DNA of 64,000 nucleotides from Rhodanobacter sp. OK091 (GTDB lineage: Bacteria > Pseudomonadota > Gammaproteobacteria > Xanthomonadales > Rhodanobacteraceae), in assembly GCF_900142825.1 (NCBI RefSeq), contig NZ_FRCH01000001.1, forward strand, positions 1,488,001 through 1,552,000, read 5' to 3'. Every line of letters starts with the position of its first letter. Position 1 is the stretch's first letter. A program made the position numbers and the translations under genes. Shown piece by piece: positions 19,786 through 28,754 of this stretch. Below the pieces are notes generated by a model that saw only the letters and a program-made list of their open reading frames with translations, made no database searches and was not told the origin of the DNA.

Positions 19786-21195
19786 ATGAGTCAGCAAGCA
19801 ATCGGCGTGATCGGCATGGCCGTGATGGGCAAGAACCTCGCACTCAATATCGAGAGCCGCGGTCACGCGGTATCCATCTTCAACCGCAGCAGGGCGAAAA
19901 CCGACGAAGTCATCGCCGAACACGGCGACAAACGCCTGGTGCCCGCATACACGCTGCAGGAATTCGTCGACTCGCTGGAAAAGCCGCGGCGCATCCTGCT
20001 GATGGTGAAGGCCGGCGAGCCGACTGACGATACGATCGAACAGCTCAAGCCGCTGCTGGACAAGGGCGACATCCTGATCGACGGCGGCAACACGAATTTC
20101 AAGGACACCATCCGGCGCAACCAGGAGCTGGCCAAGGCCGGCTTGCACTTCATCGGCACCGGCGTCTCCGGCGGCGAGGAAGGCGCGCTGCACGGCCCCT
20201 CGATCATGCCCGGTGGCCCGCGCGACGCGTATGACCTCGTGGCGCCGATCCTCACCGAAATTGCTGCGCGCGCGAAGGACGGCACCCCATGCGTGGCCTA
20301 CATGGGCCCGGACGGCGCCGGTCATTACGTGAAGATGGTGCACAACGGCATCGAGTACGGCGACATGCAGCTGATCGCCGAAAGCTACGCCGTGCTCAAG
20401 CACGTGCTGGGCCTGTCCAATAGCGAACTGGCCGGCGTCTACCGCGACTGGAACGCTGGCGAACTGGACAGCTACCTGATCGAAATCACCGCGAAAATCT
20501 TCGGCAAAAAGGACGAGAAGACCGGCAAGGATCTGGTCGACGTCATTCTCGATCGCGCCGCGCAGAAAGGCACCGGCAAATGGACCAGCCAGAGCGCGCT
20601 CGACCTCGGCGTGCCGTTGCCGCTGATTACCGAATCGGTGTTCGCCCGCGTGTTGTCCTCGCTGAAGGACGAACGCGTCGCCGCCAGCAAGCAGCTGGCC
20701 GGCCCGCAGACGAAGGCATTCGACGGCAAACGCGATGCCTTCATCGCCGCGGTGGGCCGTGCGCTGTACCTCAGCAAGATCGTGTCCTACGCGCAGGGCT
20801 TCGCCCAGCTGCGCGCGGCCTCCGACGAATACGACTGGAACCTCGACTACGGCACGATCGCGCAGATATGGCGCGGCGGCTGCATCATCCGCGCGCGCTT
20901 CCTGCAGAACATCACCGACGCCTACGCCAAGGACAGCTCGCTGGCCAACCTGCTGCTGGCGCCGTACTTCCGCGACATCGCCGCCGAGTACCAGTCGTCG
21001 TTGCGCGACGTAGTCTGCGCGGCCATCGCCGCGGGTGTTGCGGTGCCGTGTTTCTCCTCGGCCATCGCCTACTACGACGGTTACCGCAGCGAACGCCTGC
21101 CGGCCAACCTGCTGCAGGCGCAGCGTGATTTCTTCGGTGCGCACACCTTCGAGCGAGTCGACGAAAAGGGCAGCTTCCACGAGGAATGGAACTGA
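19786..21195 (+). CDS. gnd: 6-phosphogluconate dehydrogenase, decarboxylating
   Basis: Oxidises 6-phosphogluconate with NADP to ribulose-5-phosphate and CO2 in the pentose phosphate pathway. It is 469 residues, the long gammaproteobacterial form. The cofactor loop is [18 protein letters not shown] follows the second strand as expected for NADP preference, [19 protein letters not shown] is the substrate loop, and the catalytic lysine is in [20 protein letters not shown]. The C-terminal part contains [19 protein letters not shown] nine bases before the ATG decides the start; an upstream ATG at 19690 is in frame but unconserved. Confidence 0.97.
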   Translation: MSQQAIGVIGMAVMGKNLALNIESRGHAVSIFNRSRAKTDEVIAEHGDKRLVPAYTLQEFVDSLEKPRRILLMVKAGEPTDDTIEQLKPLLDKGDILIDGGNTNFKDTIRRNQELAKAGLHFIGTGVSGGEEGALHGPSIMPGGPRDAYDLVAPILTEIAARAKDGTPCVAYMGPDGAGHYVKMVHNGIEYGDMQLIAESYAVLKHVLGLSNSELAGVYRDWNAGELDSYLIEITAKIFGKKDEKTGKDLVDVILDRAAQKGTGKWTSQSALDLGVPLPLITESVFARVLSSLKDERVAASKQLAGPQTKAFDGKRDAFIAAVGRALYLSKIVSYAQGFAQLRAASDEYDWNLDYGTIAQIWRGGCIIRARFLQNITDAYAKDSSLANLLLAPYFRDIAAEYQSSLRDVVCAAIAAGVAVPCFSSAIAYYDGYRSERLPANLLQAQRDFFGAHTFERVDEKGSFHEEWN

Positions 21196-21201
21196 CTCCG
21201 C

Positions 21202-22029
21202 GTGCCTGAGCTTCCCGAAGTCGAAACCACCCGCCGCGGCATCGCGCCTTATCTGATCGGCCGACGCGTCACCGGCGTGATCCTGCGCCGGCCCGACCTG
21301 CGCTGGCCGATTCCACCGGAGATCAGCACGCTGCTGCCCGGGCAACGCATCGACGCGGTGGAACGACGCGCGAAGTACCTGCTGCTGCATACCGAAGCCG
21401 GCAGCGCATTGCTGCATCTGGGCATGTCCGGCGTGCTGCGCGTGCTGCCGCCGGACTCTCCGGCGGGCAGGCACGATCATGTCGATATCGAACTGGAGCG
21501 CACGCCGTCGCAGGCGCCGCGCATCCTGCGTTTCACCGATCCGCGCCGCTTCGGCTGCCTGCTGTGGCAGCCGTCCGGCGAGACGCACGAACTACTGGCG
21601 AAGCTCGGGCCGGAGCCGCTGACCGACGCGTTCGACGGCGACCTGTTGTGGCGGCTCTCGCGCGGCCGCACCACGGCGGCAAAACTTTTTCTGATGGACA
21701 ACGCGGTCGTCGTCGGCGTGGGCAATATCTACGCCAGCGAAGCCCTGTTCGCCGCCGGCATCGATCCCCGACGCGCCGCCGGTGCCGTCTCGCGCGCACG
21801 TTATGCGCGGCTCGCCGCCGAGGTGAAACGCATCCTGGCCTGGGCTATCGAACGCGGCGGCACCACGCTGCGCGACTTCATCAGCCCAGACGGCGCTCCC
21901 GGCTACTTCTTTCTCGAGCTCAACGTGTACGGCCGCGCAGGCGAACCCTGCAAGATATGCGGCACGCCGATCCGTCAGGTTACCCTCGGACAACGCTCGA
22001 CGTTCTGGTGCCCGCACTGTCAGCGTTGA
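21202..22029 (+). CDS. mutM: Formamidopyrimidine-DNA glycosylase
   Basis: Excises 8-oxoguanine and ring-opened purines and nicks the abasic site. It is 275 residues. Translation begins with GTG, giving [13 protein letters not shown] after Met removal; Pro1 is the Schiff-base nucleophile and Glu2 the acid, so the start is certain. Other marks are the void-filling region MSGVLRVLP, the helix-two-turn-helix [19 protein letters not shown], and the C-terminal zinc finger CKICGTPI...CPHC. It lies six bases after gnd, so the two may share a transcript. Confidence 0.97.
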   Translation: MPELPEVETTRRGIAPYLIGRRVTGVILRRPDLRWPIPPEISTLLPGQRIDAVERRAKYLLLHTEAGSALLHLGMSGVLRVLPPDSPAGRHDHVDIELERTPSQAPRILRFTDPRRFGCLLWQPSGETHELLAKLGPEPLTDAFDGDLLWRLSRGRTTAAKLFLMDNAVVVGVGNIYASEALFAAGIDPRRAAGAVSRARYARLAAEVKRILAWAIERGGTTLRDFISPDGAPGYFFLELNVYGRAGEPCKICGTPIRQVTLGQRSTFWCPHCQR

Positions 22030-22057
22030 TGCAAAAACTCACCATGTCATCGATCGC

Positions 22058-22079
22058 AGGAGCCCGCCAACGGGCTCCT
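22058..22079. repeat. Hairpin repeat between mutM and a convergent gene
   Basis: AGGAGCCCG CCAA CGGGCTCCT, a perfect nine-base stem with a four-base loop, flanked by TCGC and ACAAAACG. The GTAGGAGCCCG type of element is a common intergenic repeat in Xanthomonadales genomes (from memory). It sits between convergent stop codons and could act as a bidirectional terminator, though it has no T-run. Confidence 0.6.
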
Positions 22080-22096
22080 ACAAAACGATGCAGTGC

Positions 22097-22864
22097 TCAC
22101 GCCGGCCACTGGAACTCGACATAGGTGTTGTTGAATTGCGGATCGTCCAGGCCGCCGCGGAGATGCACGACGACACCGCTGGGGACTCCTTCGATATCCA
22201 GCCTCTGCCCATCGGTGAAATGCGCACCCAGCGCCTCCAGCTCGACCAGCTTTTCGCACAATAGGCCGGCACGGTCGACGGCGCGGTCCGGCACCTGGCG
22301 GATGCTGATGTCGGGGCGACCGAACTTGCGCATGCCACGGGTGTGTATCCACGAGTGATCCGGCGTGGACTCGCCGTCACGCAGGATCAGCAGATGATTG
22401 CGGATCGGTGCGCCGTCGCGTATCAGGTATTTTCGGCGCCATTCGCCGGCATCGAGCAGGCTGAGAATCTGCGGATCGAGGATCGCGGTGCCGCCGATGT
22501 CGAGCAGGCCGGCCAGCACACCCAAGGTGTCGCGCAGATAGCCGGTGGCCTGGCTGTCTTTGAGCCTGCCGCGCACGACCATGACTTCAGGTGCATCAAA
22601 CGCGATCTGCCATGCCTCGGGAGCGTCGTCCTTGAACATGCGGCCCATCGCACCTTTCAGCGGATAGCCGTCCCATTGGCGCAACGCGCTGTGGTAATGG
22701 CTGACCGCTTCGATGCCGGGCGGCAGGCCCGGGCTGCCGTAATCGGCGGAAGGCACGCGCACGGCGTCGAACTTACCGAACACATAGAACTGCAGCAGGA
22801 TCTCCTCGTCGCTAGCCTGCCAGTGCGGACGCTGCCAGGCGGGGATGGTGATCGGGTTGCTCAT
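22097..22864 (-). CDS. Conserved protein of unknown function
   Basis: A 255-residue soluble protein with no signal peptide. I recognise the pattern DHSWIHTRGMRKFGRPDISIR from uncharacterised bacterial proteins in the DUF2314/DUF4026 neighbourhood but cannot name the family firmly. Other marks are a Trp-rich start (PAWQRPHWQASDEEILLQFY) and GVVVHLRGGLDDPQFNNTYVEFQW at the end. Start MSNPITIP is chosen because 26 further in-frame upstream codons run into tdk. It is 25 bases downstream of tdk on the same strand. Confidence 0.65.
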   Translation of the reverse strand: MSNPITIPAWQRPHWQASDEEILLQFYVFGKFDAVRVPSADYGSPGLPPGIEAVSHYHSALRQWDGYPLKGAMGRMFKDDAPEAWQIAFDAPEVMVVRGRLKDSQATGYLRDTLGVLAGLLDIGGTAILDPQILSLLDAGEWRRKYLIRDGAPIRNHLLILRDGESTPDHSWIHTRGMRKFGRPDISIRQVPDRAVDRAGLLCEKLVELEALGAHFTDGQRLDIEGVPSGVVVHLRGGLDDPQFNNTYVEFQWPA

Positions 22865-22889
22865 GACATTCCTTGATGGTGGATCTCGG

Positions 22890-23522
22890 TCAGCGGTTCT
22901 TGCCGAGTGGCAGCACCGATTGCTGCAATTCGATGCGGCCACTGCCTTCGCTGATCTTCTTGAACTCGGCGCGGCTTACCGACACATAGCGGTCGTTGCC
23001 GCCGATCTCAACCTGCGGTCCCTCGGTGACGGCGCGGCCGCGCTCATCCACGCGCACCACCATGGTCGCCTTGCGGCCGGTATGGCAGATCGTCTTGATC
23101 TCTTCCAGATTGTCGGCCCAGGCCAGCAGATAGCGGCTGCCTTCGAACAGCTCGCCGCGGAAATCGGTGCGCAGTCCGAACGCCAGCACCGGGATGTTGA
23201 GCTTGTCGACCACGTCGCTGAGCTGCCACACCTGCGACTTGGCCAGGAACTGCGCTTCGTCGACGAACACGCAGTGCAGCGCGCCATGCGCCGCGATGTC
23301 GACCTCGACCAGCGTCAGCAGGTTCTCGCCGCCGCCGAAACGCCGCGCGTTGGCCTTCAGGCCGATGCGCGAGGCGACGACGCCATCGCCGTAACGGTTG
23401 TCCAGCGCCGGCGTGAGGATCAGCGTGCGCATGCCGCGCTCGTGATAGTTGTACGCACTCTGCAGCAGCGTGGTGGTCTTGCCGGCATTCATTGCCGAGT
23501 AATAGAAATAGAGCTTGGCCAT
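22890..23522 (-). CDS. tdk: Thymidine kinase (type II)
   Basis: Phosphorylates thymidine (and deoxyuridine) with ATP in nucleotide salvage. It is 210 residues. The N terminus [17 protein letters not shown] holds the P-loop, [11 protein letters not shown] the Walker B/catalytic Glu, [19 protein letters not shown] the core, and [13 protein letters not shown] the lasso that holds thymidine. The lasso's structural zinc site is degenerate: where E. coli Tdk has cysteines near GRKA and in SVCRKHY, this protein has [10 protein letters not shown] and SVSRAEF, leaving one Cys. An ATG 12 bases upstream (MCPPMAK) is possible. It is followed by the unknown gene above. Confidence 0.95.
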   Translation of the reverse strand: MAKLYFYYSAMNAGKTTTLLQSAYNYHERGMRTLILTPALDNRYGDGVVASRIGLKANARRFGGGENLLTLVEVDIAAHGALHCVFVDEAQFLAKSQVWQLSDVVDKLNIPVLAFGLRTDFRGELFEGSRYLLAWADNLEEIKTICHTGRKATMVVRVDERGRAVTEGPQVEIGGNDRYVSVSRAEFKKISEGSGRIELQQSVLPLGKNR

Positions 23523-23621
23523 GGGAGGGCACATTCGAGTCGTGACTGCGCATGGTAGCGCGAGCACGTCGCAGGGACCCTGCGGACATACCCCCGTAGA
23601 CGAAAGATCAGGGCGCCGAAT

Positions 23622-24962
23622 TCACACCTTGTCCAGCGGCGTGTTGCCGCCGAGGAACTGGGCCCGCGCCTGTGCCAGCCGGTATTTGTGCTCGGCGCGG
23701 CTGCGACGCCAGTCGCGCAGCACGCTGACCGCATACACCAGCTTGAACAAGCCCAGCTTGCGCAGGACCCGCGGCGTGTCGAACAGGTCGCCGGCGAGCA
23801 TCGAGATCACGCCCTGCTCCAGCTGCCAGGTATTGCGCGGCTGACGGAACATCTGCTGCATCACCGGCCCGTTGAATCGATAGATGAAGAACGCGAAGCG
23901 CCCCATGCCGGCCCGCTGGCGTTTCTCCAGCTTGCGCAGCAAAGCCATCTCGCGCTGCGGCTCACGCAGCGATTGGTCGACCACGGCGGCGGCCTGCTCG
24001 GCGCCACTCATCGCCAGATACACACCGGAGGAGAACACCGGATCGAGGAACGCGAACGCATCGCCGACCAGCACCCAACCCGGCCCACCCATCTGCATCG
24101 AATCGTAGGAATAGTTGCCGGTGACGCGGACTTCGTTGTCGATCAGCTCCGCATGCTCGACGCGCCGCCACAGCGCCGGGCTCAGCTTCAGCGTATCGAG
24201 CAGGAACTCGACCGTGCGGCCCTTGCGCTGCTTGAGGTAATCCGGCCGACATACCGCGCCCACGCTCATCACGCCGTCGGGCAGCGGGATCATCCACATC
24301 CAGCCATGCTCGAACCTGTAGATACTGATGTTGCCCGCATCCTCGCCGGCACGTGGCTCGGCACCCCGATAGTGGCCGAAGATGGCCGCGCTCTGGTGCT
24401 GGTCGTTCCTGCGGCGCAATTTCCTCTTGGCGGAAAGGAATGCATCGCGGCCGCTCGCATCGACCACATAGCGCGCCTGGATGCAGTAGCTGCGGCCGTC
24501 GTCGGTTTTCACGTCCAGCCAGCTTTCGCGCGAACCGCGCTGTTCGACCTGCACCACCTCATGCCCTTCCCGCGCATCCGCGCCGCAATCGCGCGCATGG
24601 TCGTAAAGCATCTTGTCGAAATCCTGCCGCCATACCTGGTACGCGTGTGGCGGGCTTTGCCCGATCGCGCGGGCAAACGCGTAAGTGTTGTAGCCGCGCT
24701 CGTTGTCCGCCTCGAAATCCGCGCCGGGCTTGAACACGCCCAGCGCGCGTACCTTGTCCAGCACACCGAGCCGCTCGAACACCGGCAGGTTCATCGGAAG
24801 CAGCGACTCGCCGATATGGAAACGCGGGTGACGCGCCTTCTCCAGCGCAATCACCTTGTAGCCGTGCCGCGCCAGCAGCGCCGCCGCGGTGCTGCCGCCC
24901 GGACCGCCACCGATCACCACCACGTCACACAGCTCTGCCGCCATTTCCGCCTGATCCGCCAT
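23622..24962 (-). CDS. FAD-dependent oxidoreductase, flavin halogenase-like
   Basis: A 446-residue flavoprotein of the tryptophan-halogenase/geranylgeranyl-reductase superfamily. FAD motif VVVIGGGPGGSTAA is at residues 15-27 and FHIGESLLP at 48-56. GWMWMIP (220-226) matches the WxWxIP motif, which in known halogenases blocks monooxygenase activity. K78 in FKPGADF occupies the place of the conserved KxGxxF lysine of variant B halogenases. A second FAD contact is VLVGDAFAFLDPVFSSGV. Halogenation is therefore possible, but dehydrogenase relatives share much of this. No reductase or biosynthetic cluster adjoins. AGGGA lies nine bases before the ATG, and CATAAT further upstream may be the -10. Confidence 0.85.
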   Translation of the reverse strand: MADQAEMAAELCDVVVIGGGPGGSTAAALLARHGYKVIALEKARHPRFHIGESLLPMNLPVFERLGVLDKVRALGVFKPGADFEADNERGYNTYAFARAIGQSPPHAYQVWRQDFDKMLYDHARDCGADAREGHEVVQVEQRGSRESWLDVKTDDGRSYCIQARYVVDASGRDAFLSAKRKLRRRNDQHQSAAIFGHYRGAEPRAGEDAGNISIYRFEHGWMWMIPLPDGVMSVGAVCRPDYLKQRKGRTVEFLLDTLKLSPALWRRVEHAELIDNEVRVTGNYSYDSMQMGGPGWVLVGDAFAFLDPVFSSGVYLAMSGAEQAAAVVDQSLREPQREMALLRKLEKRQRAGMGRFAFFIYRFNGPVMQQMFRQPRNTWQLEQGVISMLAGDLFDTPRVLRKLGLFKLVYAVSVLRDWRRSRAEHKYRLAQARAQFLGGNTPLDKV

Positions 24963-25081
24963 GCTTCTTCCCTGCGACTGTTATGCGGTCGATTATGGCT
25001 TAAGCCGACCAGAGTGCAGCGTGCAGCGTGCCAGTCATGCTCTGTTACCATCGATCACCGCCTCATCCCGTCTTTCGATCC

Positions 25082-27064
25082 ATGCTCAATCCGCAACAAC
25101 TGGCCGCCGTCGAACACTGCGATAGTCCGCTGCTGGTTCTCGCCGGCGCCGGTTCCGGCAAGACCTCGGTGATCACCCAGAAGATCGCGTACCTGATCTC
25201 ACGCAAGCATCTGGCGCCGTCGAAGATCGCCGCGATCACCTTTACCAACAAGGCCGCGCGGGAGATGCGCGAGCGCGTGTCCAAGCTGGTCAGCACGGAG
25301 GACGCGGCGGCGCTGACGGTGTGCACATTCCACGCGCTGGGCCTGAAATTCCTGCAGATCGAACACGCCCGCGCCGGCCTGCGCCGCGGCTTCTCGGTGC
25401 TGGATGCGGACGACAGCGCCGGCATCGTCAAGGAGCTGGCGCCGAAGGGGATCAAGCCCGACGTGCTGTTCGGCATCCGCAACTTGCTCAGCCGCGCGAA
25501 AAACGGCGGTCTATCGCCGGAGGAAGCGCTGGCTACTGCGCGCAGTCCGCGCGAGCTGGAAGCCGCAACGATCTACGACATGTATCAGCAGCGCCTTGCC
25601 GCGTTCAACGCGGTCGACTTCGACGACCTGATCCGGCTGCCGCTGCGCATCCTCGAAGCCGACAACGAATGCCGCGATGCCTGGCGCGAGCGTCTGCGTT
25701 ATCTGCTGGTGGACGAATACCAGGACACCAACGACGCGCAGTACCGTCTGCTGAAGGTGCTGACCGGCGAGCGCGGCAGCATTACCTGCGTGGGCGACGA
25801 CGACCAGTCGATCTATGCCTGGCGCGGCGCGAATCCGGAGAACATCGACCAGCTCGGCCGCGACTGGCCGAACCTGCGCGTGATCAAGCTCGAACAGAAC
25901 TATCGCTGTGGCAAGCGCATCCTGCGCGCGGCCAACCAGCTGATCGCGAACAACCCGCACCTGCACGAAAAGAAGCTGTGGAGCGAGCACCCGGAAGGCG
26001 CCCCGATCCGCGTGCTGGAATGCAAGGAGGCCGAGCACGAGGCCGAACACGTTGCCGCGATCGCCACCACGCTGGCCGAGAAGCACAAGGCACGCTGGCA
26101 CGACATCGCGATCCTGTACCGCGGCAACTTCCAGGCGCGCGTTCTGGAAAAGGCCTTGCGACTGGCACGGATTCCGTATCACCTCACCGGTGCGCTGAGT
26201 TTCCTCGACCGCGCCGAGGTCAAGGATTTGCTGTGCTACCTGCGCCTGCTGACCAACCCCAGCGACGATGCCGCGTTCCTGCGTGTGGTCAACGTGCCGA
26301 AGCGGGAGATCGGGTCGACTACGCTGGAGAAGCTCGGCCAGCTGGCGCAGAGCCGGCACAGCTCGCTGCTCGATGCCGTCCGCAGCGACGGCGTGCTGCG
26401 CCAGCTCACGCCACGCCCGGCCGCCGCGCTGGCCTCGTTCGCCAATCTGCTCGACGAGTTGCGCAGCGCCTCGCTGCATCAGAGCGCGGCGGATCTGGTC
26501 GAGCTGATTCTCAAGCGCACCGGGTACGCCGCCCAGATTGCCGCCAGTACGCCTGATGCCAGCGTGCGCGAACGCAAGCTCGGCAACCTGAAGGAGCTGG
26601 CCGACTGGTTCCGCGCGATGCAGAAGGGTGGCAACACGGCCGGCGATCTTGCCTCGCAACTGGCCCTGCTCAGCCACGCCGACCGCGACGAACCCGGCAA
26701 CGCGGTGCGCATGATGACCTTGCATGCGGCGAAGGGGCTGGAGTTCCGCTTCGTCTTCATCGTCGGCTGCGAGGACGGCACGCTGCCGCACGAAGGCGCC
26801 ATCGACGAGGGCCGCATCGACGAGGAGCGCCGACTGATGTATGTCGGCATCACCCGCGCCAAGGAACTGCTGACGCTGTCGTGGTCGGCCAAGACCAAAC
26901 GCTACGGCGATATCCACACCAACCAGCCCAGCCGTTTCCTGCACGAACTGCCGCAGGCCGACCTGCACTGGCAGGGTAAGGACCCGGAAGCGGACAAGGA
27001 AGTGATTCGCGAGACCGCCCAGTCGCACATGGCGAAGATCGCGGCGATGCTGGCCGGCGGCTGA
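25082..27064 (+). CDS. rep: ATP-dependent DNA helicase Rep
   Basis: A 3'-5' superfamily 1A helicase that clears proteins ahead of replication forks and helps restart. It is 660 residues, close to E. coli Rep (673). Motif I is LAGAGSGKTSVIT, Ia TFTNKAAREM, II YLLVDEYQDTN, III GDDDQSIYAWRGA, IV KLEQNYR, V MMTLHAAKGLEF and VI RRLMYVGITRA. The start MLNPQQLAAVEHCDS matches the N terminus of Rep; an ATG 54 bases upstream would add an unconserved segment. The last residues SHMAKIAAMLAGG also fit. It is divergent from the flavoenzyme. Confidence 0.97.
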   Translation: MLNPQQLAAVEHCDSPLLVLAGAGSGKTSVITQKIAYLISRKHLAPSKIAAITFTNKAAREMRERVSKLVSTEDAAALTVCTFHALGLKFLQIEHARAGLRRGFSVLDADDSAGIVKELAPKGIKPDVLFGIRNLLSRAKNGGLSPEEALATARSPRELEAATIYDMYQQRLAAFNAVDFDDLIRLPLRILEADNECRDAWRERLRYLLVDEYQDTNDAQYRLLKVLTGERGSITCVGDDDQSIYAWRGANPENIDQLGRDWPNLRVIKLEQNYRCGKRILRAANQLIANNPHLHEKKLWSEHPEGAPIRVLECKEAEHEAEHVAAIATTLAEKHKARWHDIAILYRGNFQARVLEKALRLARIPYHLTGALSFLDRAEVKDLLCYLRLLTNPSDDAAFLRVVNVPKREIGSTTLEKLGQLAQSRHSSLLDAVRSDGVLRQLTPRPAAALASFANLLDELRSASLHQSAADLVELILKRTGYAAQIAASTPDASVRERKLGNLKELADWFRAMQKGGNTAGDLASQLALLSHADRDEPGNAVRMMTLHAAKGLEFRFVFIVGCEDGTLPHEGAIDEGRIDEERRLMYVGITRAKELLTLSWSAKTKRYGDIHTNQPSRFLHELPQADLHWQGKDPEADKEVIRETAQSHMAKIAAMLAGG

Positions 27065-27145
27065 GTTGACGGCACGCGGGCAAATATTTTCCAGTTCCAT
27101 GCACGGCAGTCAACCGCACTTGCCTTCCGACGCCAGGGGATTCCC

Positions 27146-28738
27146 ATGATCGACTCCACCCGGGCTTATACCAAGCTCATCGCCGCATTCAATCAAAATG
27201 ACTGGCCGCGGGTGCAGCAACGTGCGGCGCAGCTTCTGCCCATCGCCCCGCACGATCCGGTGGTGCATTTCATGGCCGGTGTGGCTTACATGCAGATGCA
27301 ACAGATGCCGCTGGCGCTGGATTGCCTGCTCAAGGCCACCCAACTGGAACCCAGCCGCGCCGACTTCCTCGTGCAATACGCAAAGGCGCTGGCCCTTGTC
27401 CGACGGATGCGCGAGGCCCGGCTCGTCGCAGACGAGGCCATGAATTGCTCGCCCAACGATCCGATGACGCTGGAAACGCTGGGCGTCGTTTATGCTCAGG
27501 TCCAAGCGTTCGCGCAAGCGGCGACGGTCTTCCGCCGCGCCGTGGCACTTATGCCTCAGCAGGCTTCTTGCCATTTCAATCTTGCCCACGCCCTGACGGC
27601 CCTGGGCGACAACGACGGCGCCGAACGCGAACTGGAGGCAGGCATCCGACTCGAGCCCCGCTATTGGAAGGCATACCTGAGCGTGGCCCAGCTGCGATCG
27701 CAAGCCACGAGCAGCAATCACATCGAACGGATGCAGTCATTGCTGGCGCAGCACGGCAATGACATCGGCGCGCAGATCTATCTCAATATCGCGTTAGGCA
27801 AGGAACTCGACGACACCGCCGATTACCCGGGAGCCTTCGAGCATTTCACGCGCGGCAACGCGGCAATACGCAGCCTGCGCTCTTACTCGAGCAAACATGA
27901 CGAGGCCATGTTCGATGCGCTGATACGCACTTTCCCCACCGCGAACGATGGGTCCACCGAAGGCGATCCCACCGAGGAGCCGATCTTCATCATTGGCATG
28001 CCCCGCACGGGTACCACGCTGCTGGACCGCGTCCTTTCCAGCCATCCGGACGTCTACTCCGCAGGCGAACTGCAAAACTTCCCGACGGCGGCGCAGCAGG
28101 CGTCAGGCAGTCGGCTACCCCTGCTCTTCGATCCGGACATCGTCACCTGCACGCATGCCATCGACTGGCAGAAGCTCGGCGCAACCTATCTCGCCAGTAC
28201 CCGACCCGCCACGGCGGAGCGGCCGCGCTTCATCGACAAGCTGCCGCACAACTTCCTGTATGCCGGCTTCATCGCTCGCGCGTTGCCGCGAGCCAAGATC
28301 GTCTGTCTGCGGCGCGATCCGCTGGACACCTGCCTCGGCAACTTCCGCCACCTCTTCGATCGGGAGACGCCCTTCTACGACTATTCCTTCGACCTGCTCG
28401 ACACCGGCCGGTATTACATCCAGTTCGACCGCCTGATGGCGCACTGGAGGAAGGTGCTGCCCGGGCGCATCCTGGAGCTGCCTTATGAATCGCTGGTGGA
28501 AGCGCCCGAAGCAACGGCACGCGAACTACTGGCGTTCTGCGATCTCCCCTGGAACGATGCCTGCCTGCATTCCGAGAGCAATACCGCACCGGTCAACACA
28601 CCCAATGCCTGGCAAGTGCGCGCGCCGATCTATCGCACTGCGATCGGCCGCTGGAAACAATACGCACCGCAATTGCGCGAGCTGCAGAAGCTGCTCGCCG
28701 AGGCGAGCGTCGAGACAGGTGTTGATTTACGAGGCTGA
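27146..28738 (+). CDS. TPR-repeat sulfotransferase family protein
   Basis: A 530-residue protein with two parts. Residues 1-240 form about five to six TPR helices (for example LALDCLLKATQLEPSRADF and AATVFRRAVALMPQQASCH). Residues 270-510 are a sulfotransferase fold: the 5'-phosphosulfate loop is IFIIGMPRTGTTLLDRVLSS, the 3'-phosphate motif is KIVCLRRDPLDTCLGNFRHLF, and the catalytic-base region includes PRFIDKLPHNFLY. It would move sulfate from PAPS to an unknown acceptor. TPR fusions of this kind are seen in proteins related to tyrosylprotein sulfotransferase. No PAPS-synthesis genes are nearby. It has no signal peptide, so it should act in the cytosol. Confidence 0.88.
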   Translation: MIDSTRAYTKLIAAFNQNDWPRVQQRAAQLLPIAPHDPVVHFMAGVAYMQMQQMPLALDCLLKATQLEPSRADFLVQYAKALALVRRMREARLVADEAMNCSPNDPMTLETLGVVYAQVQAFAQAATVFRRAVALMPQQASCHFNLAHALTALGDNDGAERELEAGIRLEPRYWKAYLSVAQLRSQATSSNHIERMQSLLAQHGNDIGAQIYLNIALGKELDDTADYPGAFEHFTRGNAAIRSLRSYSSKHDEAMFDALIRTFPTANDGSTEGDPTEEPIFIIGMPRTGTTLLDRVLSSHPDVYSAGELQNFPTAAQQASGSRLPLLFDPDIVTCTHAIDWQKLGATYLASTRPATAERPRFIDKLPHNFLYAGFIARALPRAKIVCLRRDPLDTCLGNFRHLFDRETPFYDYSFDLLDTGRYYIQFDRLMAHWRKVLPGRILELPYESLVEAPEATARELLAFCDLPWNDACLHSESNTAPVNTPNAWQVRAPIYRTAIGRWKQYAPQLRELQKLLAEASVETGVDLRG

Positions 28739-28754
28739 ATCGCCGTCTGGTCGC

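Noticed and set aside
19753..21588. A 611-codon open frame on the minus strand
   Set aside because: Antisense of gnd and the start of mutM; no domain is recognisable.
23570..23584. CGCAGGG-A-CCCTGCG between tdk and the flavoenzyme
   Set aside because: A tight palindrome, but with a one-base loop it cannot fold as a terminator, and nothing shows that it is an operator.
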